64,000 bases of DNA, taken from NCBI GenBank assembly GCA_947247005.1, contig OX365955.1, forward strand, positions 8,008,001-8,072,000, in the 5' to 3' direction. Positions 1 to 10,645 of the stretch are shown one piece after another. The translations under genes were made by a program, and so were the position numbers. Numbering within the stretch: position 1 is the first letter of the stretch; every line of letters starts with the position of its first letter. This stretch comes from Spisula solida (lineage: Eukaryota; Mollusca; Bivalvia; Venerida; Mactridae). The notes under the pieces are model-generated. The model worked only from the letters and a program-made list of their open reading frames with translations, made no database searches and was not told the DNA's origin.

Positions 1-431
1 GTACAAATTGTATTTAGTTCAGGTCACTGTGTTGGCTGAGATACAGACATGCATTAACTGACAATCAAAGTAGCAGCCATAATCTGATAATATGGCCATT
101 ACATAGGGAACATAACAATACTTATAGCAATGCAATACCTTAGCTGTTAATTTGTCTATAAGGACTTAGGTAAAGACATGAATGGGAGATTTGTGACATC
201 TACAGTTTTTATTAATTGTTGATCATAAGTGTTTGCTTTTAATACAAGAATTATAGTACAGTATGGAAAGGACAAACAACCAATTCTGAGGCAAAGCTTA
301 CAGACATACAAAACAAGGAATCAGTAACTGTTGGCACATTGGCATATAAGCAAATGGAAATGTATGCAAATGTCTGAAATGTCATTATATATGTTAACAG
401 GTAAGTGTAAAGATGATAAACAATTTCATAC
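1..431 (-). other. MADD intron 6 (partial)
   Basis: This stretch follows the splice donor at 431-430 (CAG/GTATG on the minus strand) and runs off the window. I see no exon, repeat family or RNA gene in it, only AT-rich unique-looking sequence. Confidence 0.7.
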
Positions 432-518
432 CTGTTTCAAATGATTCTTCAGAACAGTGCCCTCAGGTTCCGGCATGGGAGGTAACTCATTATTGCCCGC
501 TCCCGACGGCGATGTAAT
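432..518 (-). CDS. MADD: MADD coding exon 6 (residues 392-420)
   Basis: An 87-nt exon of 29 whole codons, with acceptor TTTTCAG at 519-520 and donor CAG/GTATG at 431-430. The peptide opens ITSPSGAG, has LPPMPEPEG in the middle and ends in LKNHLKQ. That matches the segment after the cDENN core of MADD, where family members have a 'PEPE...L.KHLKQ' motif leading into the next helices. It is phase 0 at both ends, so it joins directly to the exon at 33409-33522 across a 32.9-kb intron. The following exons (dDENN and the long C-terminal part) are outside the window. It is the last host exon visible here and is too short to stand alone, so the call rests on the splice sites and the fit to its neighbours. 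Confidence 0.88.
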
Positions 519-3500
519 CTGAAAAGAAATAAATTTAACTAAAATTAACTATGAGATATCATTACATGTGATTCTTAATCTTATAAACCAAAAGGACTGA
601 CAATAGATAGACCAAGAGCAATCACAATATTCACTGTCACTATAACAAAACTTTTTTTTTCTTAGAAAAAATAAATTCCTACGTTCATTGAATAATTTTC
701 TAAGATATTGGAAAAATCTTAGTTTGATCAGATCGGATCACCTAATATACCGGACAATCCACAGCCCTATGAATCAAAGCTCAATCTAAATCTGGTAGAA
801 GTAGGTCAGTAGACAGATATTAAATAAGACTTTTCACTTATCAAGCTATTTCAAGATGTAGGAAACCATACTGACAGTGAGCTGTGTAAAAGTTCAGATT
901 CAAAGGAAAGAGAGATTCAAATCCTGCCAGACACTTTGACAGATACCATATACATTGTAGTTCTTATCATTCAAGGAATTGTATATAATATAAGTGTCAG
1001 ATACATGTACACACTTGATTGTATTATAGTCTGGAGACATTAACTGGAGGCTGCTGTACACAAAGCATCTAAGGGAAAAACGTAGAATTTTCTTAAAATC
1101 TTAAAATTTTCTTAAGTGTATCAGCTAAATTATCAATTTTTCAGCGTTAGCTGTATAGCTTGATATTTAACCTCATTTTGACCACTTCGAAAACCAATGA
1201 AATGCTTGGACATAAATTAGAAGTTAAGAGATACAGATTCACCGATAGGTGGGAATATGCTATACTCATCACAAAAGATACCGTGAAAAAATTACAATTT
1301 GTTAAACATGTCAAAGAAACTTACAATAGCTACACACAGAGATCTGTTAGTCCCGGTTCTAACGATACGAACAGTATGACTATACTAGCTCTTTGACCTT
1401 AAAGTGACCCGGGTCAAGTGATGAGGCACAGGGCCTCGGGTTCAAAACTCAGATGAGTCATATTTTTTTCTTATTTTCTTTTTTCCCATTTTCGTTTTGT
1501 CTATAATTTCTACGTTTATTTAAGGTAAGTCCCATCTACAGGTTTTTTTTTAGACATAATGCATGCTAAATATTAAAATCTGAGTTAAGTTTGGAATCAT
1601 TATCGCTATAATTACCTGATATTACCACCCATAGAATATAGACAACTATACATACCTATATTATTATTCTTTAAACAATATACACATATAAATATATTAA
1701 TTCTAGTTTTATTTGTGTTTTTTTATTTCAACGATATTATTCATTGAAATAAGTACACTTATCTGCTATATTAACGCTGTTTATCTTTTTTAAAGATATT
1801 TCTTGTTTACATTGTTTAGAGCTACAATATTCGCAAAGAAAACATGGGTTATTCTTCGTTTCCTGGAAAATATGTGCAGCTCAATGTTTTAACTTAAGTC
1901 AAAATATTTAAGTTTTCCCTTAATTAAGATGCTTTGAGGATACCACCCCTCATCCTCCTAGAAATCTATAAACAGATTATTTAACAGTTGACAACTTGTC
2001 TTTAATTAACTTTGGCTTTCTGTTTGTTTACATGAGTGTGGAGTTCAATAAATTTGAACTAATTGTGTTCTACAATGTCAAAGTCTCATGATAAGGTACA
2101 ATTTATTAAACCAGACTGATATTGTTCTTGTACGGTTATAATTGTCATGACCTGTCTCCAGCTGCCCTGACAAACTTGAGTTAAATAAATAAGATTAAGA
2201 TAACTACATTTTTTGCCAAAATTCCAGGGAAGGTCCAACTCTCCCCCCGACCCCTCTCACCACCCTCTGGACCTGTACATGTCACAGAGACAATTATTAA
2301 CTAAACAGTATAGATTCTGGTTATTAACTTTCCAATCAATAATATAATTGTATTTCCAAATAATCAATAAAAATCAATGATAGAGTAATTATGTAAATTC
2401 CCAATGGTGTATTTGCCACTAAATGTACATTAAACCTATCAGTGGAAATCAGGCTAACACTATACAATATCCATGGAAGCGACACAAACACAATGCAATA
2501 TCAGCACTGTTCAAATATTGGTAATATTATAAATAAATGAAGGGATTTTCGTTAATTGAACAAACACTAGAAAGCCTGTAAAATGCAGGGGGTTTCATTT
2601 GACTCGGGAGTAGGGGTTTTGACCCTTGAAATTTCCAAAACGCCACATTTTGACACCCAAGATTTTGGTTTGCAGGGTCAATTTCTCTTAAAATCATGGG
2701 TATTTTGCCTGCAAAATGGTAAAATTTAGTAAAAAGTATCAAAATGATCATCAGATTCAGAAGCTAGTGGAACCCCTGAAAAAGTTAATTAAAACATTCA
2801 CTTAAGAGTACTTCTCCTAATTACCTTGTTTGGAAAATAAGCTAACGAGTTAACATACTTAATCCAGTTAGCATTCTAATCATCCTGAATAACCTTGAAG
2901 AGAGTAATTTAAACAGAATTAACATATGCCTTGGGCATTCTGCATTTCTTGTTCAATACTAGAAATTAACCGCAAACAAAAAACCAATACTACACAATGG
3001 ATGACGTCAAGAGACTATGACGGGATGATCAATGCGAGCATGAGAAAATGTGTGGGCGGGAACGTAAGATAAATGGACATTATATATCTGATTCTGTATA
3101 GATGTTATAATATAGATCTAAATGGTAGCAAACCAGTGTTATAATCTGACCACATTAAACTGAGACTCCAGCCAATGCTCGTTCAAGTCTGACTAATCTC
3201 AGTTTTAAATGTTGTTTACTAGTAATACTGAAATAAGATTGGTAAAGGTAAAGACAGGGATCTTTCTTTACAACTGGCCCTCAAATACACAATTTGGTAT
3301 AACTGGTCAAGGCCATATCCAGAGACAAAAACAGCACCAAGGTAAATCATTTCTAGTGTATATTTAATAAATTTGTGAACTTTTTTCCTCCAAAAAACAT
3401 GCTCATTTCTGTAAATTCTCAAATATTACCAAAGCAAGGACCTAATGGTGGGCCTCTGTGTGGCCAACGGGCCTGCTGGTATACAGGTTCAGGTATAACT

Positions 3501-3719
3501 GATATACAATATGGTATAAATTTAGAGAAAAATAAGTCGTTTACAACAAATCTCTGGTCTACAAATCTCTGATCTATTTTGTTATTATTGTGAGAAAGGG
3601 GCATCTATCATTTTAGAAACATATGTCAGAATGTCCGCCGATTCCATTAAGCAACATAATCAGACTGAGAACAATGCTGGTCTGTTTGATTTCATTAACC
3701 AGTTTACACCAGTTTACGG
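519..3719. other. Intron 5, left part: no recognised feature
   Basis: AT-rich intronic sequence with only short unsupported ORFs. A B-box-like string (GGGTTCAAAACTC) at about 1438-1450 may be a SINE relic. Nothing else in these 3.2 kb could be assigned. Confidence 0.5.
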
Positions 3720-3990
3720 CTTAAAACTATGTATTTCAGCAGTTTTACTGCTGTAACTAGGTTATTCAGCATGGGCATTCTGCCTTTTGTTTGCTGAAAC
3801 TATTCCATTCAGCTTTTTAACAGATCAATTTCATGTTCCGCAGTGGGTTGGGCACTTCATGTTTTTAGGATTTCTGACAGTTAAAACTAGGCATTTAATA
3901 GTCGTTTTACTGTGGTAACTGGGTCATTCAGCAAGGACATTCAGCTTTTTGATTGCTGAAACTAATTCATTCTACCTTTCGCCAGCTTGG
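3720..3990. repeat. Imperfect tandem duplication, ~170 bp
   Basis: Two diverged copies start near 3720 and 3890. Both read 'TTAAAACTA..', 'GTTTTACTG.TGTAACT.GGT.ATTCAGCA' (broken here at mismatches) and 'TTGCTGAAACTA'. It ends a few hundred bases before the CACTA insertion. Confidence 0.5.
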
Positions 3991-4353
3991 ACGGATCTTT
4001 ACTTGTTTAGTTGGGCATTGTGCATTGCATGTGTTTTATGTTTTCTGTGCTCGGTTAGTTCAGTTGGACATTGTGCCTCGTGTGTTTTTAATGATTTCTG
4101 TTCTCGGCTGGTTATGTTGAGTGCTGCCTTCCCTAGCTGTCTGACTTAATATTATCTTCTTTATTGCCATTTCAACAGTAATTGATTTAAGTCAAATAAT
4201 GGCAGCCAGCTGAAGCTTTGCTGGAATTCCATATCAAATAGTACCAACTTGCTTTTCTTTAAGCAACTGGGCACTTTTCCACATGTGGATTTGTTTGTAT
4301 ATTCGGGTTAATAACACACTGTTTGCTCAACAATTTTCAGTTATATACAGAGG

Positions 4354-4356
4354 CTG
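4354..4356. repeat. Target-site duplication CTG, left
   Basis: CTG immediately precedes the CACTA terminus at 4357 and is repeated at 21254-21256 after the other terminus. Three-base duplications are usual for CACTA/EnSpm insertions. Confidence 0.8.
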
Positions 4357-4382
4357 CACTACTGCATGCACAAGCCATTAAA
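4357..4382 (+). repeat. CACTA left terminal inverted repeat
   Basis: The repeat begins CACTACTGCATGCACAAGCC. It is identical to the right end for 22 bases, then AAA follows after one mismatch. It contains the self-complementary core TGCATGCA. Confidence 0.9.
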
Positions 4383-4925
4383 GCAGTCATGAAAATAGCA
4401 TTAAAATTTTCAAAGGATTCTAATGGCATTTTCATGGGAACACCATTAAAAAACCCCATTACCTTTTAACGATTTAATGGCCCCATTTTTAATGGTATAG
4501 TTAAAATCCTCTTAAACAAGTCCATTAAAAGCTTGTTATAATTAGTTACCAATGGCTGTTAAAAATTTAGTTTTAATGGTCATTAAAATCAGATTAAAAA
4601 TATGCCATTAACTTTTTACCCATACTGGCAAAGACCCATGAAAAATAATTAATGGCATAGATTTAATGGGTCCTTAAAATGCCATTAAAAAAATCGCCTG
4701 AAAACCCCATTAAATCGTTAAAAGGTAATGGCCATGATATTTTATTAATGGCCATGATATTTTATTAATGGCCACGATATTTTATTAATGGTTTATTAAG
4801 GGTCATTAAATTTTAGTGTCAGTTTATTAAGGGCCATGAAAGTTATCCAGTTCCCCAAAGCCATCTATTAAGGGCCATTAAAGTTTTTTGCCAAAGCCCT
4901 TTATTAAGGGCCATTAAAGCTACTG
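4383..4925. repeat. CACTA left subterminal repeat region
   Basis: More than fifteen copies of TAATGG or CCATTAA occur in both orientations within about 540 bp, including three head-to-tail 20-bp units at 4717-4780 (TAATGGCCATGATATTTTAT). In CACTA elements such clustered subterminal motifs bind the accessory (TnpA-type) protein. That role is inferred here from position and repetition. Confidence 0.75.
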
Positions 4926-5399
4926 ACCTTGCATATAGTCTTTGATCTGCACAATCCATTTAGCCGGAGTGCATAATGGTGACCATGACCATAAATAAGG
5001 TTAAGGTCAAAATTGGATGGGATGGTGATAATTTAAAGTTTCATAAAGTTGTGACCATTCAGTCAAGAGTTACAGCAGTTCGAAAAAAACTTTAACCAAT
5101 TTTTCAACGTGTTGAGAGACAGACTGACAGACGGACAGATGGAAATCGCCAAACCATAAATCTGGATTTTAATAATCCAGCTAAAAGCTCACACAGAGCC
5201 TTTGGCAGCATCAGAATATTGCTCGATTGGACAGGTATCGTGTTGCAAACTTCACTCTGCTTTATCATTTGCATGCATTTTTTTTGTAAAAAAGGAACAC
5301 CATATATGATTACTTAGTCCAAATTCAAGATTTAGCCCAGTAACACAAAGAAAATATCAATTATCTAGCTGAAAATCTTGCCAAATCAAGCAATTTTCC

Positions 5400-6905
5400 G
5401 AGACCGCTTGGATCAGGTTAGCTAAAATTCAATGTATACAAATGATTAAAAATAGAATAATGCTCTTATACAATAATATCTTTAATGTTTCATAAACAAA
5501 TTAGAACAAGAGCTGTCGGAGGTACTAGCTATTGCTTACCAAATAAGGTTAACTAACGCCAACGGCTACTACGATAAACCAGGGTGAGTGCAATATATAG
5601 CTCCCTTTATTTTTTGAACAGTCGAGCTAAAAACTCTTAACACTAATAAATTTACTAGACAAGAGGGCCCTTTGGGCCCTAGGTTTAGGTCGCTCACCAG
5701 TCGTAGTAGTACAGGCCAAGATTTGACCTAGTTATTGATACCAGTTGATCCATTTTCAAACTCAACTTTGATTACATGTAAACAAACATTCTGACCAACT
5801 TTCACGAAGATCCAGTGATATCCAGCAATATCGAACTTGACCTGGATTTATTAGAGATCTATGATCATTGTGACCATCTTCCATAAAGATTAGGCCAAAA
5901 TTGTGACCTGTAGTGTCTACACAATGTTTATCTATGGTTTGACCTAGTGACCTAGTTTTTGACCCAATATCGAACTTGACCCAGATTCTGTTGAGATCAT
6001 TGTGACCATGTTTCATAAAGATTAAGCTGAAACTGTGACTTCTATTGTCTACACAATGTTTATCTACGGTTTGACCTAGTTTTTGACCCCATATGACCCA
6101 ATATCGAACTTGACCTAGATTTTGTTGAGATCATCATTGTGACCAAGTTTCATGAAGATTAAGCCAAAATTGTGACCTCTGTTGTCTACACAAGGTTTGT
6201 CTAAGATTTGACCTAGTGACCTATTTTTTGACCCCACACGACCCAATATCGAACTTGGCCTAGATTTTGTAGAATTGATCATAGTGGCCAAGTTTAATAA
6301 TGATTAGGCCAAAACTGTGACCTCTAGTATATACGCAAGCAAATTGTGGACGGACGACGGACGAAGAGTGCTCCCAAAAGCTCATCTTGTGTGACAGGTG
6401 AGCTAAAAAAAACATGAACATTCATGAAACAATTTTCCTAAAAAAAAATGAGTGAGGGGATTGGACTGCACTTTTTTAAGGGATAGCACCCACATAATTT
6501 TACCGGTAATTAATTTGCCCTATCCCCCAAAATATTTAATAGTACCCGCCACCCACATCTGACCCACAAGTTTTTCAAGAGTGCAGTCCACCCCCGAGAT
6601 TGTATCAAGTTAGCTAAAATTCAATATGAACAAATATTAAACAGGAATATAATAATGCTCTTTCTTATACATTAATATTTTTAATGTTTCGTAAACAAAA
6701 ACTTAAGATCTTCAACACAAACAAATTTGCTAAAACACATGGAACATTTTTAAGGACTTTTCCAGAAAAAATGAGTGTGTGGCCTGCAATTTTTTAGGGA
6801 TACTGCTCGTACTGTTACCTGTAATTAATTTGCCGTCCCCCTCCAAACATTGATTAGAACCCACCACCCACACATTTTTTTGAGTGGCCTCTCATTCATT
6901 TTTGT
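5400..6905. repeat. Tandem duplication split by later insertions
   Basis: Copy A (5400-5505 and about 6414-6598) and copy B (6599-6905) share 'GTTAGCTAAAATTCAAT', 'AATAATGCTCTT', 'TTTAATGTTTC.TAAACAAA', and later 'AATGAGTG', 'GTAATTAATTTGCC' and 'CCACCCACA'. Copy A is interrupted by one element at about 5506-5630 and by the 'gacctagtgacctag' repeat at 5660-6413. It lies inside the CACTA element. Confidence 0.6.
5660..6413. repeat. Interspersed repeat with ~125-bp internal monomers, copy 1
   Basis: It opens with CAAGAGGGCCCTTTGGGCCC and a 'CGCTCACC' end, and closes with GTGTGACAGGTGAGCT, so the ends are short inverted repeats. The body repeats a phrase built from GACCTAGTGACCTAG, ATATCGAACTTGACC, TTTTGTTGAGATCATC and GACCAAGTTTCAT about four times. 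A 'GGACGGACGACGGACG' run precedes the end. The same family recurs at 37638-38228. Confidence 0.75.
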
Positions 6906-7008
6906 TCTGGAAAAACCCTAAACAGATATAACTAACAAGGAATTCAGGGAATTGATATACCCCAACCGAATAGGGACTATATAGTATACAGAAACAAGAG
7001 CACCACTG

Positions 7009-7352
7009 GGCCGGGCATTATACGCCCGAAGAACATTTGCCGTAGTCTTGAATGCAGATTGTAACCAAAATGGAATTTGACCTGTATTTTATGTACCAAA
7101 AATAGATTAAATCCATTAATCCTTGAAGACGTCTTGTTCTACGGTACGATATTTAAGTGGCTAAACAATGTTAATTTATAGCCATGTAAAAGACAATTTT
7201 GTACTTTATTGTCCACTATTAAGTGCCTAACCCTAGACCGTTAAGAGTCTGTATGGCAAGTGGCTAGTCACTTAAATACCATCTCGTAAGCACGGACGGA
7301 CGAAAGCACCATAACATAATAGTATACGTCCCTTGGGTCGCATAAAAATGTA
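7009..7352. repeat. Interspersed repeat (GAGCACCACTGGGCC type)
   Basis: It starts AACAAGAGCACCACTGGGCC and ends with a GGACGGACGAAAG run followed by TATACGTCCCTTGGGTCGCA. The start/end style is that of the other bivalve-type interspersed repeats here. It is nested in the CACTA element. Confidence 0.55.
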
Positions 7353-7617
7353 CTAGGAAAGTGGGAAAGAGCACTTTGACTGTTCTTTTTTATGTTCAGT
7401 GACCTTGAAATGACAGAAATCAAAAGCAGTTTCAAGATGTGAGTTTAAAATACCTGACCTAAACCACAAGCTTTCACATAAAAAGTGCATCCGTTACAAA
7501 ATGATACATATTTAGGAAATGAAAACTGACCTTTGACCACAAAATGACCTTATATAATAACAAAATTATGACTGGCCATATGTTGTACAAATTATTTTCA
7601 CAGCACTACTTAAAATA

Positions 7618-8472
7618 AACAAGAGCTATCACTGAAGATGATGAATACCCCCAGATATATTGCTTGACAGTTACGGTATGTTAACTTGTGCCTTATGAAA
7701 CTTTGTTAGTTACAGCAAAATTAATAGTATGGACAAAACAAGACTGCATTCAATAAACGCTTATGCCCCCGTGGAAGCCTTGTCCATAAAAAAGCTAAGT
7801 CAATCAGGGGCCATAATTCTGTTGAAACATTGGATAGTGTGACATGGCTTTGACAATGTAAGGGGTGTATGGTCAATTTGGGTTAACCAAGAATTTGGCC
7901 CTTCAATAAGTCTTAAGTCCAAAATTAGGTCAAGGTGAAGGTCAAAATGGGGTCGGGTGATATGGGTGTGTGGAGAGTGTTCCAGTACAACATCCATGCA
8001 AGTATGAAAGCTTTGTAGCAATTGATATAAGACGAAACGGTCAATTTGGGTTAACCAAGAATTTGGCCCTTCAATAAGTCAAATCCAAAATTAGGTCAAG
8101 GTGAAGGTCAAAATGGGGTCGGGTGATATGGGTGCATGGAGAGTGTTCCAGTACAACATCCATGCAAGTATAAAGGTTTGTAGCAAGCCATATTGAATGA
8201 TATAAGACGAAACGGTCAATTTGGGTTAACCAAGAATTTGGCCCTTCAATAAGTCCAAGACCAAAATTAGGTCAAGGTGAAGGTCAAAATGGGGTTGGGT
8301 GATATGGGTGTGTGGAGAGTGTTCCAATACAACATCCATGCAAGTATGAAAGCTTTGTAGCAAGCCATATTGATATAAGACAAAACGGTCAATTTGGGTT
8401 AACCAGGGATGGACGGACGGACAAACAGGTGAATCACTATATGCCTCCCGATCTATCGATACGGGGGCATAA
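7618..8472. repeat. Interspersed repeat with ~172-bp internal tandem units
   Basis: It begins AACAAGAGCTATCACTGAAG and ends in a CGATACGGGGGCATAAAAAG block. Four units, each starting 'CGGTCAATTTGGGTTAACC' (first one slightly changed), begin near 7867, 8037, 8213 and 8386. Each contains 'AGGTCAAGGTGAAGGTCAAA' and 'CAACATCCATGCAAGTAT'. The short minus-strand ORFs in it are by-products of the tandem structure. Confidence 0.7.
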
Positions 8473-8830
8473 AAAGTGCAAAGGGCAATAACCCAGTAAG
8501 AATTGATCAAAGCATAACATGCCACTGGTATGTTGTGAAGTTTGGTTCAAATTTGACGAATGGTAACAGAAAAAAAAATCAAGGGCAATAACTCCCTGCA
8601 AATTGATCCAACCGATCCAAGGATATGCACAACTAGGCTTGGTACTGATGAGTCAAGCAAAGTTTCATTGAAATATGACAAATGGTTACAGAGACATGGC
8701 GCGGACAAAATTTACACGGACCAACAGACCAACCAACCAACCAACCAACCTCAAGCATGACTCCAATATAGCCCCCATATACTTTGTACCTGGGGGTATA
8801 ACAAGTTTTTAAAAATGTGTCTTTTTACAT
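8473..8830. repeat. Interspersed repeat (AGGGCAATAAC type)
   Basis: It contains two AGGGCAATAAC(T) phrases, a 'GATATGCACAACTAGGCTTG' phrase, a CCAACCAACC microsatellite at about 8721-8747 and the closing 'TACCTGGGGGTATAACAAG'. This family also occurs in the introns near 11.96-12.30 kb. Confidence 0.55.
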
Positions 8831-9447
8831 ACAAGAATGACATTAACATTTGAATGATGCACTAAATATAATATTTTCAGATTGATGGTAAATATTTGTG
8901 CTGAATTATTTATTATTCCATTCATTATGGAATGAGTAATAATGTTGTGAATTTTAGCAATTCAGATCCATGATCAGCATACAGTATAGGAGTGTCAATT
9001 GTGTTCTGATTTTAATGAGATTGAGAGTGAAAAAGTTTCACATACGAAGTTGCATATCAATGCACTATACTGAAAATTAATAAAGTGCCAAATCTCCGGT
9101 AAAATGGGCACAGGAAAAAATACACGACTTGCGATTATCTATACATCATGTCTTGGATCAGGTTCGCTAAATTTTAAAATGTCAATTGCCTAATACTAAT
9201 AGATCATACATGTAGACTGTGTTCTGTGAAAATTGGGATTTTTTTACGTTGTAAACGAGGTCAAGAAAAGAGAATAAATAGTGCATGTAGCATGTAAAAC
9301 TCTACATTCATATGCAACTTAATGTTGATATTCTAATTATAAAGACATTTTGAACTGTATTTATTATCATTTCTTGATGTCATTTACAATGTCCAAATGT
9401 TGCGACTTTCACAGAGCTAGGTCTATACTTGTATCATATATAGTTGT
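8831..9447. other. CACTA interior, no recognised feature
   Basis: AT-rich spacer downstream of the minus-strand accessory gene. A phrase at about 9150-9180 (GGATCAGGTTCGCTAAA) is related to the duplicated unit at 5400 and 6600. Nothing else was identified. Confidence 0.4.
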
Positions 9448-9453
9448 TTTATT
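9448..9453 (-). terminator. Candidate polyadenylation signal of accessory gene
   Basis: AATAAA on the minus strand, about 20 bases beyond the TAG stop at 9475-9473. It is consistent with a 3' end for the accessory transcript, but the motif is common in AT-rich DNA. Confidence 0.4.
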
Positions 9454-9472
9454 AAAATTTAAATTGACAAGC

Positions 9473-10645
9473 CTAACTTTTAAATGCATACTGCTCAAAC
9501 TTGCTCTTCAGTTTGTTAACAAAGAGTGGAACATTGTTTATTTTTATCATATCCCTGGCTTTATCGTAAGGTAACTTCACTTTCATGACACAATAGTTTG
9601 CATCTGGATCTTTCTGCACATCTGAAAGGTTCAATGTAACTATGCCTTTGTCTGTTTTACAATCCTGCAAGTATATCTTCATTTCAAGTTTAGGCTTCAC
9701 AATAATTCTAGCCACCGGCTTTTGGCAGTTAACGATAGACTGTCCATCAAGAACACCTAAAAAGACATCTCCCTTGGCCCATTCATAAATTCCTATGTCT
9801 TCAAGTTCTGAATTCAGATCTGCCAGAAGACTGACTGAATTTGTATCCGAATCTGAATCTTCTACTGACTGACATTCATTTGAAAAACATGACACATCCT
9901 TATAACCGTCTTCACTTAATGTTTCAATGCTAGTGAGTGAAGCACTAGAATCCACATCTAGATCAGATGCACTAGAATCCACATCTAGATCTAATGACCG
10001 TGAACTGATTTTGGATTTTTTAACCGATACACTAGAATCCACATCTAGATCTAATGACCGAGAACTGATTTTGGATTTTTTAACCGATGCACTAGAATCC
10101 ACATCTAGATCTAATGACCGAGAACTGATTTTGGATTTTTTAACCGATGTACTAGAATCCACATCTAGATCTAATGACCGAGAACTGATTTTGGATTTTT
10201 TAACCGATGTACTAGAATCCACATCTAGATCTAATGACCGAGAACTGATTTTGGATTTTTTAACCGATGCACTAGAATCCACATCTAGATCCGATGACCG
10301 AGAACTGATTTTGGATTTTTTAACCGGTGCACTAGAATCCACATCTAGATCCGATAACCGAGAAATGATTTTTGATTTTTTAACCGATGCACCAGATGAC
10401 AAGGTCTTATTACACAATCTTACACTTCTCCACGTAATAACACGTTTTACTAGTCTTGCATTTAGTGTGGTATGGTCATCCACAGGACTTGGCAGTTCAA
10501 TATCTGTATCATTTAAGCTGTTACAAATATCATAAATTGTTTTCACGACCACTTCTGAATACATCAAACCGTACATAATCAGGACGCCATCGCCTATAGG
10601 TGTTTTATTTTTGGATAAAATCACTACATGAGCGCCCACCTTCAG
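9473..10645 (-). CDS. Accessory gene, last coding part with 20-aa repeats
   Basis: An open frame of about 390 codons from the TGA-bounded region near 10652 down to TAG at 9473. The N-terminal 80 residues are compact and mixed (KVGAHVVIL, ELPSPVDDHTTLNARL). Then come seven 20-residue units of SVKKSKISSRSLDLDVDSSA type, an acidic Ser/Asp stretch, and a C-terminal globular-looking part (WAKGDVFLGVLDG, PVARIIVKPKLEMKIYLQD, YCVMKVKLPYDKARDMI). The frame has no AUG at its start; the first in-frame initiator-like codon is GTG. This fits an internal exon rather than a separate gene. Confidence 0.72.
   Translation of the reverse strand: MKVGAHVVILSKNKTPIGDGVLIMYGLMYSEVVVKTIYDICNSLNDTDIELPSPVDDHTTLNARLVKRVITWRSVRLCNKTLSSGASVKKSKIISRLSDLDVDSSAPVKKSKISSRSSDLDVDSSASVKKSKISSRSLDLDVDSSTSVKKSKISSRSLDLDVDSSTSVKKSKISSRSLDLDVDSSASVKKSKISSRSLDLDVDSSVSVKKSKISSRSLDLDVDSSASDLDVDSSASLTSIETLSEDGYKDVSCFSNECQSVEDSDSDTNSVSLLADLNSELEDIGIYEWAKGDVFLGVLDGQSIVNCQKPVARIIVKPKLEMKIYLQDCKTDKGIVTLNLSDVQKDPDANYCVMKVKLPYDKARDMIKINNVPLFVNKLKSKFEQYAFKS

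Noticed and set aside
1160..1396. 78-codon plus-strand ORF
   Set aside because: No ATG start at its 5' end, no family resemblance, and it lies in repeat-rich intron.
3949..4149. 66-codon Cys-rich plus-strand ORF
   Set aside because: It overlaps the second copy of a degenerate tandem duplication and ends just before the transposon; composition reflects the T/G-rich repeat.
9927..10535. 202-codon plus-strand ORF with regular 20-residue repeats
   Set aside because: It is the antisense shadow of the 60-bp coding minisatellite. The minus frame is longer and continues into non-repetitive protein-like sequence.
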